Shown here: positions 50,796-59,660 of the stretch, piece by piece
How positions within the stretch are numbered: position 1 is the first letter of the stretch
Layout of the letters: every line of letters begins with the position of its first letter
Assembly (NCBI RefSeq): GCF_028290625.1
Contig: NZ_JAQGJM010000009.1
Coordinates: forward strand, 124,001 to 188,000
DNA from: Devosia sp.
Lineage (GTDB): Bacteria; Pseudomonadota; Alphaproteobacteria; Rhizobiales; Devosiaceae
DNA length: 64,000 bases
Reading direction: 5' to 3'
Program-made: the position numbers and the translations under genes
Notes under the pieces: model-generated
Database searches by the model: none
Seen by the model: only the letters and a program-made list of their open reading frames with translations
What the model was told of the DNA's origin: nothing

Positions 50796-51803
50796 CTATG
50801 TGGTGGGTTGGGCGACTTTGGTCAGCTCGGGGATGAAGTCGCGCACCATGGGCTGCTTTTGCGTTTCGAACGGAAGTGGGCGGACGACGCGCATGGCGGC
50901 GATGCCGACGCGAACCGTCATCAGGCCGTTAACAACGCCTTCGCCCAAGCGGGCCGAGAGCTTGGCTGCAATGCCCTGGCCGACCAATTGCTCGACGATG
51001 CCATCGGTCAGCACTAGGCCGCCGGTGACTGCGAGATGGGCGAGGATGGCGCCGGTGAGCCGCCAGAAGCCAAAGAAGCCTGGGCGGGCGCCGTAGAGGG
51101 CCGCAATGGCGCCGGCAAGGCGGACGCTTTCGTAGACGACGAAGGCGATATCGACCAGCGCGCGAGGCGACACGGCGGTGACCAGGGCCACGCGGCGGGC
51201 GGAGGCGGCAGTCAGGGCCTTGGCGCGGGCGTCGAGCGGGGCCATGAGGCTGCGTTCGGCGAGGGCGACGATTTCATGGCCGTCGAACAAGTGGGGCACG
51301 TTGTTGGCGACGGACTGGCGCGCGCGGGCAAGGTCCGGCCGGCCGGCATAGATACCCTCCAGGCGGCTGACGACGTGCTGGGCGGCGTGTTGATCATTGT
51401 TGGCGGTTGCGAGTGCTGCATCGCGCTTGAGGCCGTCCAGGACCTTCAGGCGGCGCAGGGCGAAGATTTCGCGGGCGGCGAGGATGATAACGGCGAGCAC
51501 GAAGATGGCCAGCACGCCGATGCCGGCCCAGCCGAGCCATTCATTGGCGGCGAAGAGATCACGGATGAGGCGGTCGGCTGCAAGGCTGATGCCGGCGGAC
51601 ACCAGAATGCTGCCAGCGGTCCAGGCGGCGCGGCCGACCCAGCCCATCGGCTTTGCGGCGGGGGCAACGAGGGTTTCGTCGGCGGCGGGGTCGAAGTCGG
51701 TCTCGGTGATCTCGACCTTGGCGGGAAGAAAGGCGCGGGGCAGGCGGATACTGTCGTCGGGCTCGGCGGCAGCGGCGGTGGGGCGAGCAATGGGGCGCTT
51801 CAT
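50796..51803 (-). CDS. YcjF/TIGR01620 family (DUF697) membrane protein
   Basis: MKRPIARPTAAAAEPDDSIRLPRAFLPAKVEITETDFDPA...; partner of the YcjX-like gene with 4-nt overlap. Confidence 0.85.
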   Translation of the reverse strand: MKRPIARPTAAAAEPDDSIRLPRAFLPAKVEITETDFDPAADETLVAPAAKPMGWVGRAAWTAGSILVSAGISLAADRLIRDLFAANEWLGWAGIGVLAIFVLAVIILAAREIFALRRLKVLDGLKRDAALATANNDQHAAQHVVSRLEGIYAGRPDLARARQSVANNVPHLFDGHEIVALAERSLMAPLDARAKALTAASARRVALVTAVSPRALVDIAFVVYESVRLAGAIAALYGARPGFFGFWRLTGAILAHLAVTGGLVLTDGIVEQLVGQGIAAKLSARLGEGVVNGLMTVRVGIAAMRVVRPLPFETQKQPMVRDFIPELTKVAQPTT

Positions 51804-53299
51804 TTGAGCCAGTCTCCGATGAGGAAATCCAGCGCCCGGTCGAAGCGGATATGCGGCAGGATGGGGTCGCCGGCCGCGTTACGGTCGAGCTTTTGCGGCG
51901 GCACGAAGCGCAGGAAGTTCAGCGAAACCGGCGCGCCGTCTTCGAAAAGTGAATCCGGACGCTCGGGCAAGTCACCGGGAAATAGAGCGATTTCGGTCTT
52001 GCCGTCGTATTTTGTGCCGTCCAGCGCCTCGCCCGCCATAGGGGTGCCGATAATGGTGGGTAGGGTTTCACCGGCCTCGCTAATGGTGCCTTCGCGGGTG
52101 GCGCGGATGGCGGCCAGGGCTATGGAGCGGGTTTCGGCGCCGACGAAGCGGGCGCGCTTGCTGGCGTCGGCGACGAGGCGGTTGAGGATACTCTCCAGCC
52201 GGTCGTGGCTGGTGTGGTGGACGTGATCAGCCTTGGTGGCGGCAAACAGAATGCGGTCGATCTTGCGCACGAAGGGGCGCAGCAGGGGATTGGTATCGCC
52301 CTGGCGGAAGCAGGAGAGCACCGAGGTTAGTGCGGTTTCCAGATCGGCGACGGCGGCCGGGCCGGCATTCAGCGCGCGCAGGGTATCGACCAGCACGATC
52401 TGGCGATCGAGGCGGGCGAAGTGGTCCTTGAAGAACGGGCGGACCACCTGATCCTTATAGGCCTCGTAGCGGTGTTCCAGCATGGCGTAGAGGCTGGCAT
52501 TGCGGACCGGCTGGGTTGGTGGCGGCAGCGGCGCGAAGGTGAGCGCTGGCGAGCCCTCCAGATCGCCGGGCAGCAGGAAGCGGCCGGGGGGGAGGGTGGA
52601 GAGCGCGCCGTGTTCGCGGCTGCGCCGGAGGTAGTCGGTGAAGGCGGCGGCGAGCTTTTCGGCGTCGGGGTCGTTGGCCTCCTTCTTGGTGTCGATGCTG
52701 GCCAGGACTTCGAGGAAGGGGCCGGCTTCCTTGCCCGAGCCGGGGCGCTGGGCGCGCTCCAGGGCGTCGCGGCTCCAGTCGGCAAAGCTCATGGTCAGGA
52801 GGGGGAGGTCGAGGAGCCATTCGCCAGGATAGTCGACGATGTCGAGATTGAGCGTCGAGGGGCCGCGCAGGCCGGAGAACCAGGCGGTGGACTGGTATTT
52901 GAGCACGATGCGCAATTGGGAAATGCGGCGGGTGCTGTCGGGCCAGGTCGGGGTCCTGCCGGTGAGGGCCTCAAGATGTTGCTCGTAAGCGAAGCGCGGA
53001 ATGGTGGCTTCGGGATATTCGGCGAGGCGGGCGCCGATGAAGCGGCCCTCGGCCAGCGGAGCAAAGCCGGGCAGGCGGCCGCCGGTCAGCAGGTTATGGA
53101 TTAGCGCGGTGATGAAAATGGTCTTGCCGGCCCGGCTGAGGCCGGTGACGCCAAGGCGCAGGGTGGGGGTGAAATTGCCGGTGGCGGCATCGGCGAGATT
53201 GGTGAGGGCGATGCCCAGTTCGTCGACGATGGTCGTCGGAGATTGTGCCAAGCGATCATCCTCGGTGTGCGGGCAGAAAATAGGGTGTTGGCGGGGCAA
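51800..53299 (-). CDS. YcjX-like P-loop family protein
   Basis: LRLGVTGLSRAGKTIFITALIHNLLTGGRLPGF; IVDYPGEWLLDLPLL; start uncertain. Confidence 0.9.
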   Translation of the reverse strand: MPRQHPIFCPHTEDDRLAQSPTTIVDELGIALTNLADAATGNFTPTLRLGVTGLSRAGKTIFITALIHNLLTGGRLPGFAPLAEGRFIGARLAEYPEATIPRFAYEQHLEALTGRTPTWPDSTRRISQLRIVLKYQSTAWFSGLRGPSTLNLDIVDYPGEWLLDLPLLTMSFADWSRDALERAQRPGSGKEAGPFLEVLASIDTKKEANDPDAEKLAAAFTDYLRRSREHGALSTLPPGRFLLPGDLEGSPALTFAPLPPPTQPVRNASLYAMLEHRYEAYKDQVVRPFFKDHFARLDRQIVLVDTLRALNAGPAAVADLETALTSVLSCFRQGDTNPLLRPFVRKIDRILFAATKADHVHHTSHDRLESILNRLVADASKRARFVGAETRSIALAAIRATREGTISEAGETLPTIIGTPMAGEALDGTKYDGKTEIALFPGDLPERPDSLFEDGAPVSLNFLRFVPPQKLDRNAAGDPILPHIRFDRALDFLIGDWLK

Positions 53300-53355
53300 T
53301 GCAAGGGCGGAACGGGTGCGGGGCCCAGGCGTTTTCCTACGAAAGGAGACGTGCC

Positions 53356-53796
53356 ATGCAAAAACCTGTTGTCGAAGTCGATACCATCATCGCGGCTGAT
53401 CCCAAGGCCGTGTGGTCAGCCATGACCGCAAAGGGCAAGTCAGCGCTGTTCGCCGGAACCGACGTGAAGACCGATTGGAAAGTTGGCCACAAGATCACCT
53501 TCTCGGGTGACTGGAAGGGGAAGAAATTTGAGGACCACGGAGAGATTCAGCGGTTCGACGAGGGCAAGGAGCTCAGCTTCACCCACTGGAGCGCGATGAG
53601 CGGCGAGCCGGACCGGCCGGAGAATTACCACGTCGTGCGCTATGTGCTGGAGCCCACCGGAAGCAAGACGAGGGTGCGGCTGAGCCAGCTCAATATGGGC
53701 GAGGCGGCCGACATCGATGCCAAGACCAAGGCGGAATACACCAAGAACTGGAAGATGATGCTGGATGGATTGAAGGAGAGCGTGGAGAAGCATTGA
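53356..53796 (+). CDS. SRPBCC / AHSA1-like domain protein
   Basis: VEVDTIIAADPKAVWSAMTAKGKSALFAGTDVKTDWKVGHKITFSGDWKGKKFEDHGEI. Confidence 0.85.
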   Translation: MQKPVVEVDTIIAADPKAVWSAMTAKGKSALFAGTDVKTDWKVGHKITFSGDWKGKKFEDHGEIQRFDEGKELSFTHWSAMSGEPDRPENYHVVRYVLEPTGSKTRVRLSQLNMGEAADIDAKTKAEYTKNWKMMLDGLKESVEKH

Positions 53797-53817
53797 GGGC
53801 GCCGAAGCGCCCCCATC

Positions 53818-54729
53818 CTATTTCCCGATCTCTTCCATCTCGTATGGCGTGGTCTGGTACATCTCGTTGATCCAGTTCTGGAACAACAGATGCGCGTGAC
53901 TACGCCAGCGGTTTTCGGGAACGGCGGTGACGTCCCCATTGGGGAACAGGTTGGCGGGCGGGGGCGTGCCCAGGCCCGCCTTGACGTCGCGTTCGTATTC
54001 GTCGGCCAGTGAGCGGTTGTCGTATTCCAGGTGATTGAGGAAATAGATCGCGCGCCGCTGCAGGTCCCCCAGCATGCAAACGCCGATTTCGGCGTTGTCG
54101 ATCAGCACTTCCAGGTTGGCGCCCAGCGTCGATTTGTCGATGTCGTTGTAACGGGACACCGGGATCATCGGGCTATCTGAAAAACCGCGGAGGAACGGCG
54201 AAAGCGGGTTCGTTACCTGGTGACGGAACACGCCGAAGGCCTTGTCCTTCATGCGGTAGCGCTGGGCGCCATGGAAATGGTGCAGGGCCGCCTGCGCGCC
54301 CCAGCAGATGAACATGGTCTGGTGCACGTTGGTCTTGGTCCAGTCCATGATTTCGAGCATTTCGGGCCAGTAGCGGACCTCCTCGAAGGGCATATTGGCG
54401 ACCGGCGCGCCGGTGACGATGAAGCCGTCGAACTTCTGCGTGCGCACCTCTTCCCAGGTTTTGTAGAAGGTGTTGAGGTAGTCCTCCGAGGTGTTCTTGG
54501 ACTTGTGGTCGGAGACGCGCACCAGCGTCAGTTCGATCTGCAGCGGCGTCGAGCCGATCAGGCGGGCGAACTGGGTTTCGGTGCGTTCCTTGTTGGGCAT
54601 CAGGTTGAGCAGGCCGACATGGAGCGGGCGGATGTCCTGCCGCGCGGCGCGGGTGGAATCCATGACGTTGACGCCCTCGGCCTCGAGCGTCTTGCGGGCG
54701 GGCAGATCATCAGGAATGCGAATAGGCAT
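53818..54729 (-). CDS. metA: Homoserine O-acyltransferase (MetA family)
   Basis: MPIRIPDDLPARKTLEAEGVNVM...LHVGLLNLMPNKERTETQFARLIGSTPLQIELTLV...FICWGAQAALHHFHG. Confidence 0.96.
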   Translation of the reverse strand: MPIRIPDDLPARKTLEAEGVNVMDSTRAARQDIRPLHVGLLNLMPNKERTETQFARLIGSTPLQIELTLVRVSDHKSKNTSEDYLNTFYKTWEEVRTQKFDGFIVTGAPVANMPFEEVRYWPEMLEIMDWTKTNVHQTMFICWGAQAALHHFHGAQRYRMKDKAFGVFRHQVTNPLSPFLRGFSDSPMIPVSRYNDIDKSTLGANLEVLIDNAEIGVCMLGDLQRRAIYFLNHLEYDNRSLADEYERDVKAGLGTPPPANLFPNGDVTAVPENRWRSHAHLLFQNWINEMYQTTPYEMEEIGK

Positions 54730-54801
54730 ATGACCCTCTTTCGGGTTCGTAGTTGGCGATAGGGCGTAATGCAGGCTGGCGCGTCTCCAATGGGAGGCGC
54801 G

Positions 54802-55668
54802 CTAGCGCATTCGCGCCTCGATCGCTGCGGCCATCAGGTCGACGAATTCGTCGCCGTCGCGCACGATGGCGAGGTCGGAGGCTTCCACCACATAGCCGAA
54901 ATTGTCGGCCAGCGTCTGGTAACGCGGCAGGCGGTCATGCAGCAGAGCTTCGAAGCCCCAGGCGCCGAAAGCGGCGGGGTCGACGTCGCAGTCTTCCGCG
55001 ATTTTGTTGAGCGCCTTGTATTCCGCCCAGATCCGCACCAGGAATTCCGGGGTGTAGTAGAGCGGCTTGGGGCTTTGCTTGAACCGCGCAATGAGCTGGC
55101 CCGCGTCCTTTTCGGTGCCCCGGATGTAGAGCAGGGCGGTGCTGGCGGTCAGCGTCTCTATCACCGGATCATGGGGATCGGTGGGGTCGACCACCTCGAT
55201 CAGCGAACCACCCGTGTCGGTGATAAAATCGTCATAGCCATAGAGCGCCTTGGCCCGCTCGATGAAGTGCGGCACGTCGCGTAGGGCCGCGATTTCGGAG
55301 ACGCGATGCTGCTCTTGGCGGCGCTGGTATTCCTCCAGCGGCAGGCCACCTTTGTCGGGATTGCCAGGCGTGCCAAGGTAGGTCGACAGCGGGTCGAGAT
55401 TGGCGAAGGTGATGTTGGACGAGATGTAGATCGAATCCGAGCGCAGCAGTTCGGCCAGGAAGGGGTTCTTCATGGCTTCGCGCTTGAAGTTGTCGACGAT
55501 ATGCTCGCCCATATAGCGGGTGCCGATGCGATAATCGGCCGAATAGTGGAACCAGTTCGAGCTGCGCAGCATGGCGCTCAGCCGCGTCTTGCCGACGCCG
55601 GCCATGCCGAACACGGTCACCGCGCGATGCGGGGATTTGACGAACTCATCGGCATTCTTGAACAGCAT
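54802..55668 (-). CDS. P-loop ATPase of unknown function
   Basis: TVFGMAGVGKTRLSAMLRSSNWFHYSADYRIGTRYMGEHIVDNFKREAM; Walker A GMAGVGKT; upstream in-frame start at 55704. Confidence 0.75.
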   Translation of the reverse strand: MLFKNADEFVKSPHRAVTVFGMAGVGKTRLSAMLRSSNWFHYSADYRIGTRYMGEHIVDNFKREAMKNPFLAELLRSDSIYISSNITFANLDPLSTYLGTPGNPDKGGLPLEEYQRRQEQHRVSEIAALRDVPHFIERAKALYGYDDFITDTGGSLIEVVDPTDPHDPVIETLTASTALLYIRGTEKDAGQLIARFKQSPKPLYYTPEFLVRIWAEYKALNKIAEDCDVDPAAFGAWGFEALLHDRLPRYQTLADNFGYVVEASDLAIVRDGDEFVDLMAAAIEARMR

Positions 55669-55871
55669 CGCGGCCCTTCCATCCCACCACGCCACGCCTT
55701 GCAAAAGGGGGAATGACGCCGGGGAGCAACTGGCTTTGCGTTTAATCGAATGGCGGCAACTTCACAAGCAGGCGGCAATTTCTACCATCGGCCCGGACGG
55801 AGTTGCCGGTCTGGATCGGCCCCTAGCCATGCGCTCTGGCGATTGTTCAATAAAATCAACGGTTAACCAAG

Positions 55872-55889
55872 TTGGCACCGCAATTGCAT
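55872..55889 (+). promoter_or_regulatory. Sigma-54 (RpoN) -24/-12 promoter upstream of flgE
   Basis: TTGGCACCGCAATTGCAT: TGGCAC-N5-TTGC with GG and GC elements separated by 10 nt, 53 nt before the flgE ATG. Confidence 0.75.
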
Positions 55890-55941
55890 TGATTTGAGCG
55901 AAGGCGTCGCCTGGCGCCAATAGCTTCTACGGAGTTTTTTG

Positions 55942-57711
55942 ATGGGCATTTACGGGGCACTTTCCACTGCGGTCAGCGGTTTGCGGGCTCAGTCCCATGC
56001 GCTGGAGAACATTTCGGGCAACATCGCCAACTCGCAGACCACGGGTTACAAGCGCATCGAAACCTCGTTCTCCGATATGATTGCCGATGCCCCGGTCAAG
56101 CAGCAGGTGGCCGGCGCGGTAGCGGCGCAATCGCGCGGCACCAATGGCGAGCAGGGCGATATCAAGGCCGTTACCAACGAGACCTTTATCGCGCTCAATT
56201 CCAACGGTTTCTTCGTGGTCGAGCCGAAAAACGGTACAACGGACGGTGTGCCGACTTTTGCCGGCAGCAACTACTATACCCGTCGCGGCGACTTCGAAAT
56301 CGACAAGGACGGCCTCCTGGTCAATGGCGCGGGCTATTACCTCAAGGGCCTGCCGGTCGACACCAAGACCGGTAACGTCTCCGGTGCCGTGCCGGACGTG
56401 ATCAGGCTGTCCAACGCCTTCCTGCCGGCCCAGCAGACGACGCGCATCAACTACCAGGCCAATCTGCCCCAGTTGCCGAAGAACGCGAGCTATGACGCGA
56501 CCGTCAAGGGTAGCGAGCTGATGAACACGGTCGATTACGCCGCTCCGGCGACGACGATCGGTACGGCAGGCCTGGATGGCTCGGCTGCGATGGACACCAT
56601 CGTGAATGCCGGCGATATGGTCACAGTCAAGGCCAGCACCGGCACCGCGGTGGTCTTTGAATTCTTCGATGGTGCGGCCGGTGCCTATGCGGGCGCCAAT
56701 ACCGGCATCGACATCCGGACCGTCCCGCCCGTCAGCATCGATGCGGCGCTTGCCGACATGCAGACCAAGTTCCGGGCCCTTGGCGGTACCGGTGCTGAAA
56801 GCGCGACCATTGGGCTGAGCGGCGGGCAGATTTCGGTTACCCTCGGCGCCAACAAGACCGCGACGTTGGGGGCGACGTCCGCCGGTGGCGTGCTCGGCCT
56901 GCCGGCGACGGGTAGCCCCGATGCCACTCCGGCTCCGGTCTTGCCGCGCCTCTCCACCATCCCGGCAAGCAGCAATTCGCAGTTCCTGGCCGACTCCGTC
57001 CCGGGTGGGTCGATCACCACCTACGCCAAGAACGGCGCGCCGGCCGTCGTCGTCCTGCAATGGGCCAAGGTGGACAGCGCGGCTTCGGGCGTCGGTCACG
57101 CCGATACCTGGAACCTCTATTACATGTCGGACAGCACCGCGACCGGCAGCGCCACAATGTGGACGCAGGCGGGCGGCGACTATACCTTTGGCCCCGATGG
57201 CTCGATGTCTCCGTCCATCCCCACCACCACCATTACCGGGCTCACCGTCAACGGCGTCAATGTCGGCAATGTCGAGTTGCAGCATGGCAATGGTGGCATG
57301 TCGCAGCAGGCCGACGTCAACGGCAAGGTCAGCACCTCGACGCTGAACCAGAATGGCTATGGCGCCGGCGAATTCGTGTCCGTGGGCATCAGCGACAACG
57401 GCCGTGTCGTGGCGACCTATTCCAACGGCGAGCGCATCGACATGGCGCAGGTGGTGACGGCACAGTTCAACGCCGTCAACCAGCTCAAGCGCATGGATGG
57501 TGGCGTGTTCGCGGCGACCTCGGAGTCGGGCGAGCCGATGCTGGACACCACTGGCAACGGCATCCTGGGCGGTTCGCTGGAAGCCTCCAACTCCGACATC
57601 TCTGACGAATTCACCAAGCTCATCATCACCCAGCAGGCCTATGCGGCCGGCACCAAGATTGTCAGCACGGCAAACGACATGCTGCAGCAGGCTCTTAGCA
57701 TGATCCGCTGA
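55942..57711 (+). CDS. flgE: Flagellar hook protein FlgE
   Basis: MGIYGALSTAVSGLRAQSHALENISGNIANSQTTGYKRIETSFSDM; C-terminal LEASNSDISDEFTKLIITQQAYAAGTKIVSTANDMLQQALSMIR. Confidence 0.94.
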   Translation: MGIYGALSTAVSGLRAQSHALENISGNIANSQTTGYKRIETSFSDMIADAPVKQQVAGAVAAQSRGTNGEQGDIKAVTNETFIALNSNGFFVVEPKNGTTDGVPTFAGSNYYTRRGDFEIDKDGLLVNGAGYYLKGLPVDTKTGNVSGAVPDVIRLSNAFLPAQQTTRINYQANLPQLPKNASYDATVKGSELMNTVDYAAPATTIGTAGLDGSAAMDTIVNAGDMVTVKASTGTAVVFEFFDGAAGAYAGANTGIDIRTVPPVSIDAALADMQTKFRALGGTGAESATIGLSGGQISVTLGANKTATLGATSAGGVLGLPATGSPDATPAPVLPRLSTIPASSNSQFLADSVPGGSITTYAKNGAPAVVVLQWAKVDSAASGVGHADTWNLYYMSDSTATGSATMWTQAGGDYTFGPDGSMSPSIPTTTITGLTVNGVNVGNVELQHGNGGMSQQADVNGKVSTSTLNQNGYGAGEFVSVGISDNGRVVATYSNGERIDMAQVVTAQFNAVNQLKRMDGGVFAATSESGEPMLDTTGNGILGGSLEASNSDISDEFTKLIITQQAYAAGTKIVSTANDMLQQALSMIR

Positions 57712-57732
57712 TCCAGAATTTGGATCATCTCC

Positions 57733-57759
57733 GGGCCCGGTCAATTTTGACCCGGGCCC
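57733..57759 (+). other. Intercistronic hairpin between flgE and flgK
   Basis: GGGCCCGGTCAATTTTGACCCGGGCCC inverted repeat. Confidence 0.6.
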
Positions 57760-57783
57760 AAACCCTTTGTGAGGAACTCAAGA

Positions 57784-59649
57784 ATGGGTCTTACAACGTC
57801 GCTGAATAATGCGGTTTCCGGCCTGCACGTCAATCAGGACGCGCTGGCGGTACTGAGCCGCAATATCTCCAATGCCGGCACGCCGGGCTACCACAAGCAG
57901 TCGCTGAACATCATCGACTACAACTCGGCCAATTCGACCTATGGCCGGACGGCGGGTATCAACCGGGCATTCAACACCAGCCTGCAGACCTATTATACGC
58001 GGCAGGTTTCCGACACAGCGACGTCCAGCGTGCAGGCGAACTATCTGGATCGCCTGCAGGGCATGATGGGCAAGCCGGGCTCGGCGGGTTCGCTGGATAC
58101 GCTGTTCGGCAAGCTGCAGAACTCGTTGCAGACCCTGGCGACCAGCCCCGACGACTATACGGCGCGCGGGCAGGCGGTGCAGACGGCCCAGGACATGGCC
58201 AGCAACCTCAACCGGCTCTCCGCCTCCGTCCAGGACTTGCGTCGGGAGACGGAAGGGCAGATCGCGGTCGACGTCGAGAGCCTCAATGGGCTGATGTCAT
58301 CGCTGCAGGACGTCAACTCGCGCCTGCTCGACCTGGGCACTGGCGATGCGTCGCGCTCGGCGCTGATGGATCAGCGCGATCGGCTGGTCTCATCAGTGTC
58401 CGAACTGATCGACGTGCAGGCTGACTATCGCCCCAACGGCACCGTGGCGCTGATGACCCGTTCCGGCGTCGGCCTCATCGATGGCGCCGTGTCGGTCTTC
58501 AGTTTCGAGAGCGCCGGGAGCCTGGCGGCCACCTCGCAGTTCGATACCGATCCGAGCAAGGTCAAGGTCGGCAAGCTGACGCTGACGACGCCATCCGGCC
58601 TCAAGGTGGACCTGGTTGAGCATAGCGTGATCCAGGGCGGCGAGCTGGGTGGGCTGTTGACGCTGCGCGACAAGACGCTGGTCGAGGCGCAATCGCAACT
58701 GGACGAAATTGCCGGCAATCTGGCCCAGGCATTTTCGACGGTGCAGACGCCCGGCACCGCGATACTCAATGCCAGCGTTCCACCCGCAACCATCGGCTAT
58801 TCGTCGAATACCACCAACGTGGCTCCCGGCAACGATTTGATGCTGAAGGTCAAGGTCAACGGCGTCGAGCAGACGGTCAAGATCGTCAACACCACCCAGC
58901 CTGGCATGGACTACCGCGATGCCTCGGGAAACCGTGTCGTCGGCGTCAATATGGCGCAAGGCGACGCGGCCGTGGTCAGCCAGTTGACCGCAGCGTTTGC
59001 CAGCACCGCCAACGGGCCGGCGTTGGGAGTAACCGTCGTTTCCAATGCCGGCGCGCTCGATTTTACCGGTGCCGGCTCCACCCAGGTCACCGGCCTGACC
59101 AAGCGCAGCACCTCCACGGGACTGCAAGGGCAGGGCCTGGCCCTCAACCTGTTCGTGGATTCCGACAACGGCGCCTTCACCAACAACCTGGACGGCAATC
59201 CGCCACAGAAGGTGGGCTTTGCGGCGCGCATCTCCATCAACAATGCGGTGCTGGCGGACAATAGCCTGATGGTGCAGGCGGTGCCCGGGCAGACCCTGGG
59301 CGACGCCGCGCGGCCGAACATGTTGATCGACCAGCTCAACAGCATGCAGTTCGTCGGCGGCGGTAATCCGGCGGCCGACAAGGGGCAGTTCCAGCTCAGC
59401 GGCAAGCTCGGCGACGTCATCAGCCAGGTTATCGGCTTCCAGGGCTCCAGTACGCAGAAGGTGCTGACCCAGAGTTCCGATCGGCAGCTCGCCCTGGACA
59501 CGATTATTCAACAGATGGACGTTGAATATGGGGTCAATGTCGATGAGGAAATGGCGCGCCTGATGGACTTGCAGAACTCCTATTCCGCCAATGCCCAGGT
59601 CGTGGGCGTGGTCAAGGAACTGCTCACCGCCCTGCTGAACGCTGTCTGA
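57784..59649 (+). CDS. flgK: Flagellar hook-associated protein FlgK
   Basis: MGLTTSLNNAVSGLHVNQDALAVLSRNISNAGTPGYHKQSLN; C-terminal NVDEEMARLMDLQNSYSANAQVVGVVKELLTALLNAV. Confidence 0.94.
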   Translation: MGLTTSLNNAVSGLHVNQDALAVLSRNISNAGTPGYHKQSLNIIDYNSANSTYGRTAGINRAFNTSLQTYYTRQVSDTATSSVQANYLDRLQGMMGKPGSAGSLDTLFGKLQNSLQTLATSPDDYTARGQAVQTAQDMASNLNRLSASVQDLRRETEGQIAVDVESLNGLMSSLQDVNSRLLDLGTGDASRSALMDQRDRLVSSVSELIDVQADYRPNGTVALMTRSGVGLIDGAVSVFSFESAGSLAATSQFDTDPSKVKVGKLTLTTPSGLKVDLVEHSVIQGGELGGLLTLRDKTLVEAQSQLDEIAGNLAQAFSTVQTPGTAILNASVPPATIGYSSNTTNVAPGNDLMLKVKVNGVEQTVKIVNTTQPGMDYRDASGNRVVGVNMAQGDAAVVSQLTAAFASTANGPALGVTVVSNAGALDFTGAGSTQVTGLTKRSTSTGLQGQGLALNLFVDSDNGAFTNNLDGNPPQKVGFAARISINNAVLADNSLMVQAVPGQTLGDAARPNMLIDQLNSMQFVGGGNPAADKGQFQLSGKLGDVISQVIGFQGSSTQKVLTQSSDRQLALDTIIQQMDVEYGVNVDEEMARLMDLQNSYSANAQVVGVVKELLTALLNAV

Positions 59650-59660
59650 GGAGAACCAAG

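Noticed and set aside
54730-54801. Possible SAM-II riboswitch upstream of metA
   Set aside because: Only 72 nt available, GC-rich hairpin without the conserved SAM-II core sequences; not supported
55927-57744. 605-aa minus-strand ORF opposite flgE
   Set aside because: His/Arg/Gly/Asp-rich antisense shadow typical of high-GC genes; flgE is unambiguous
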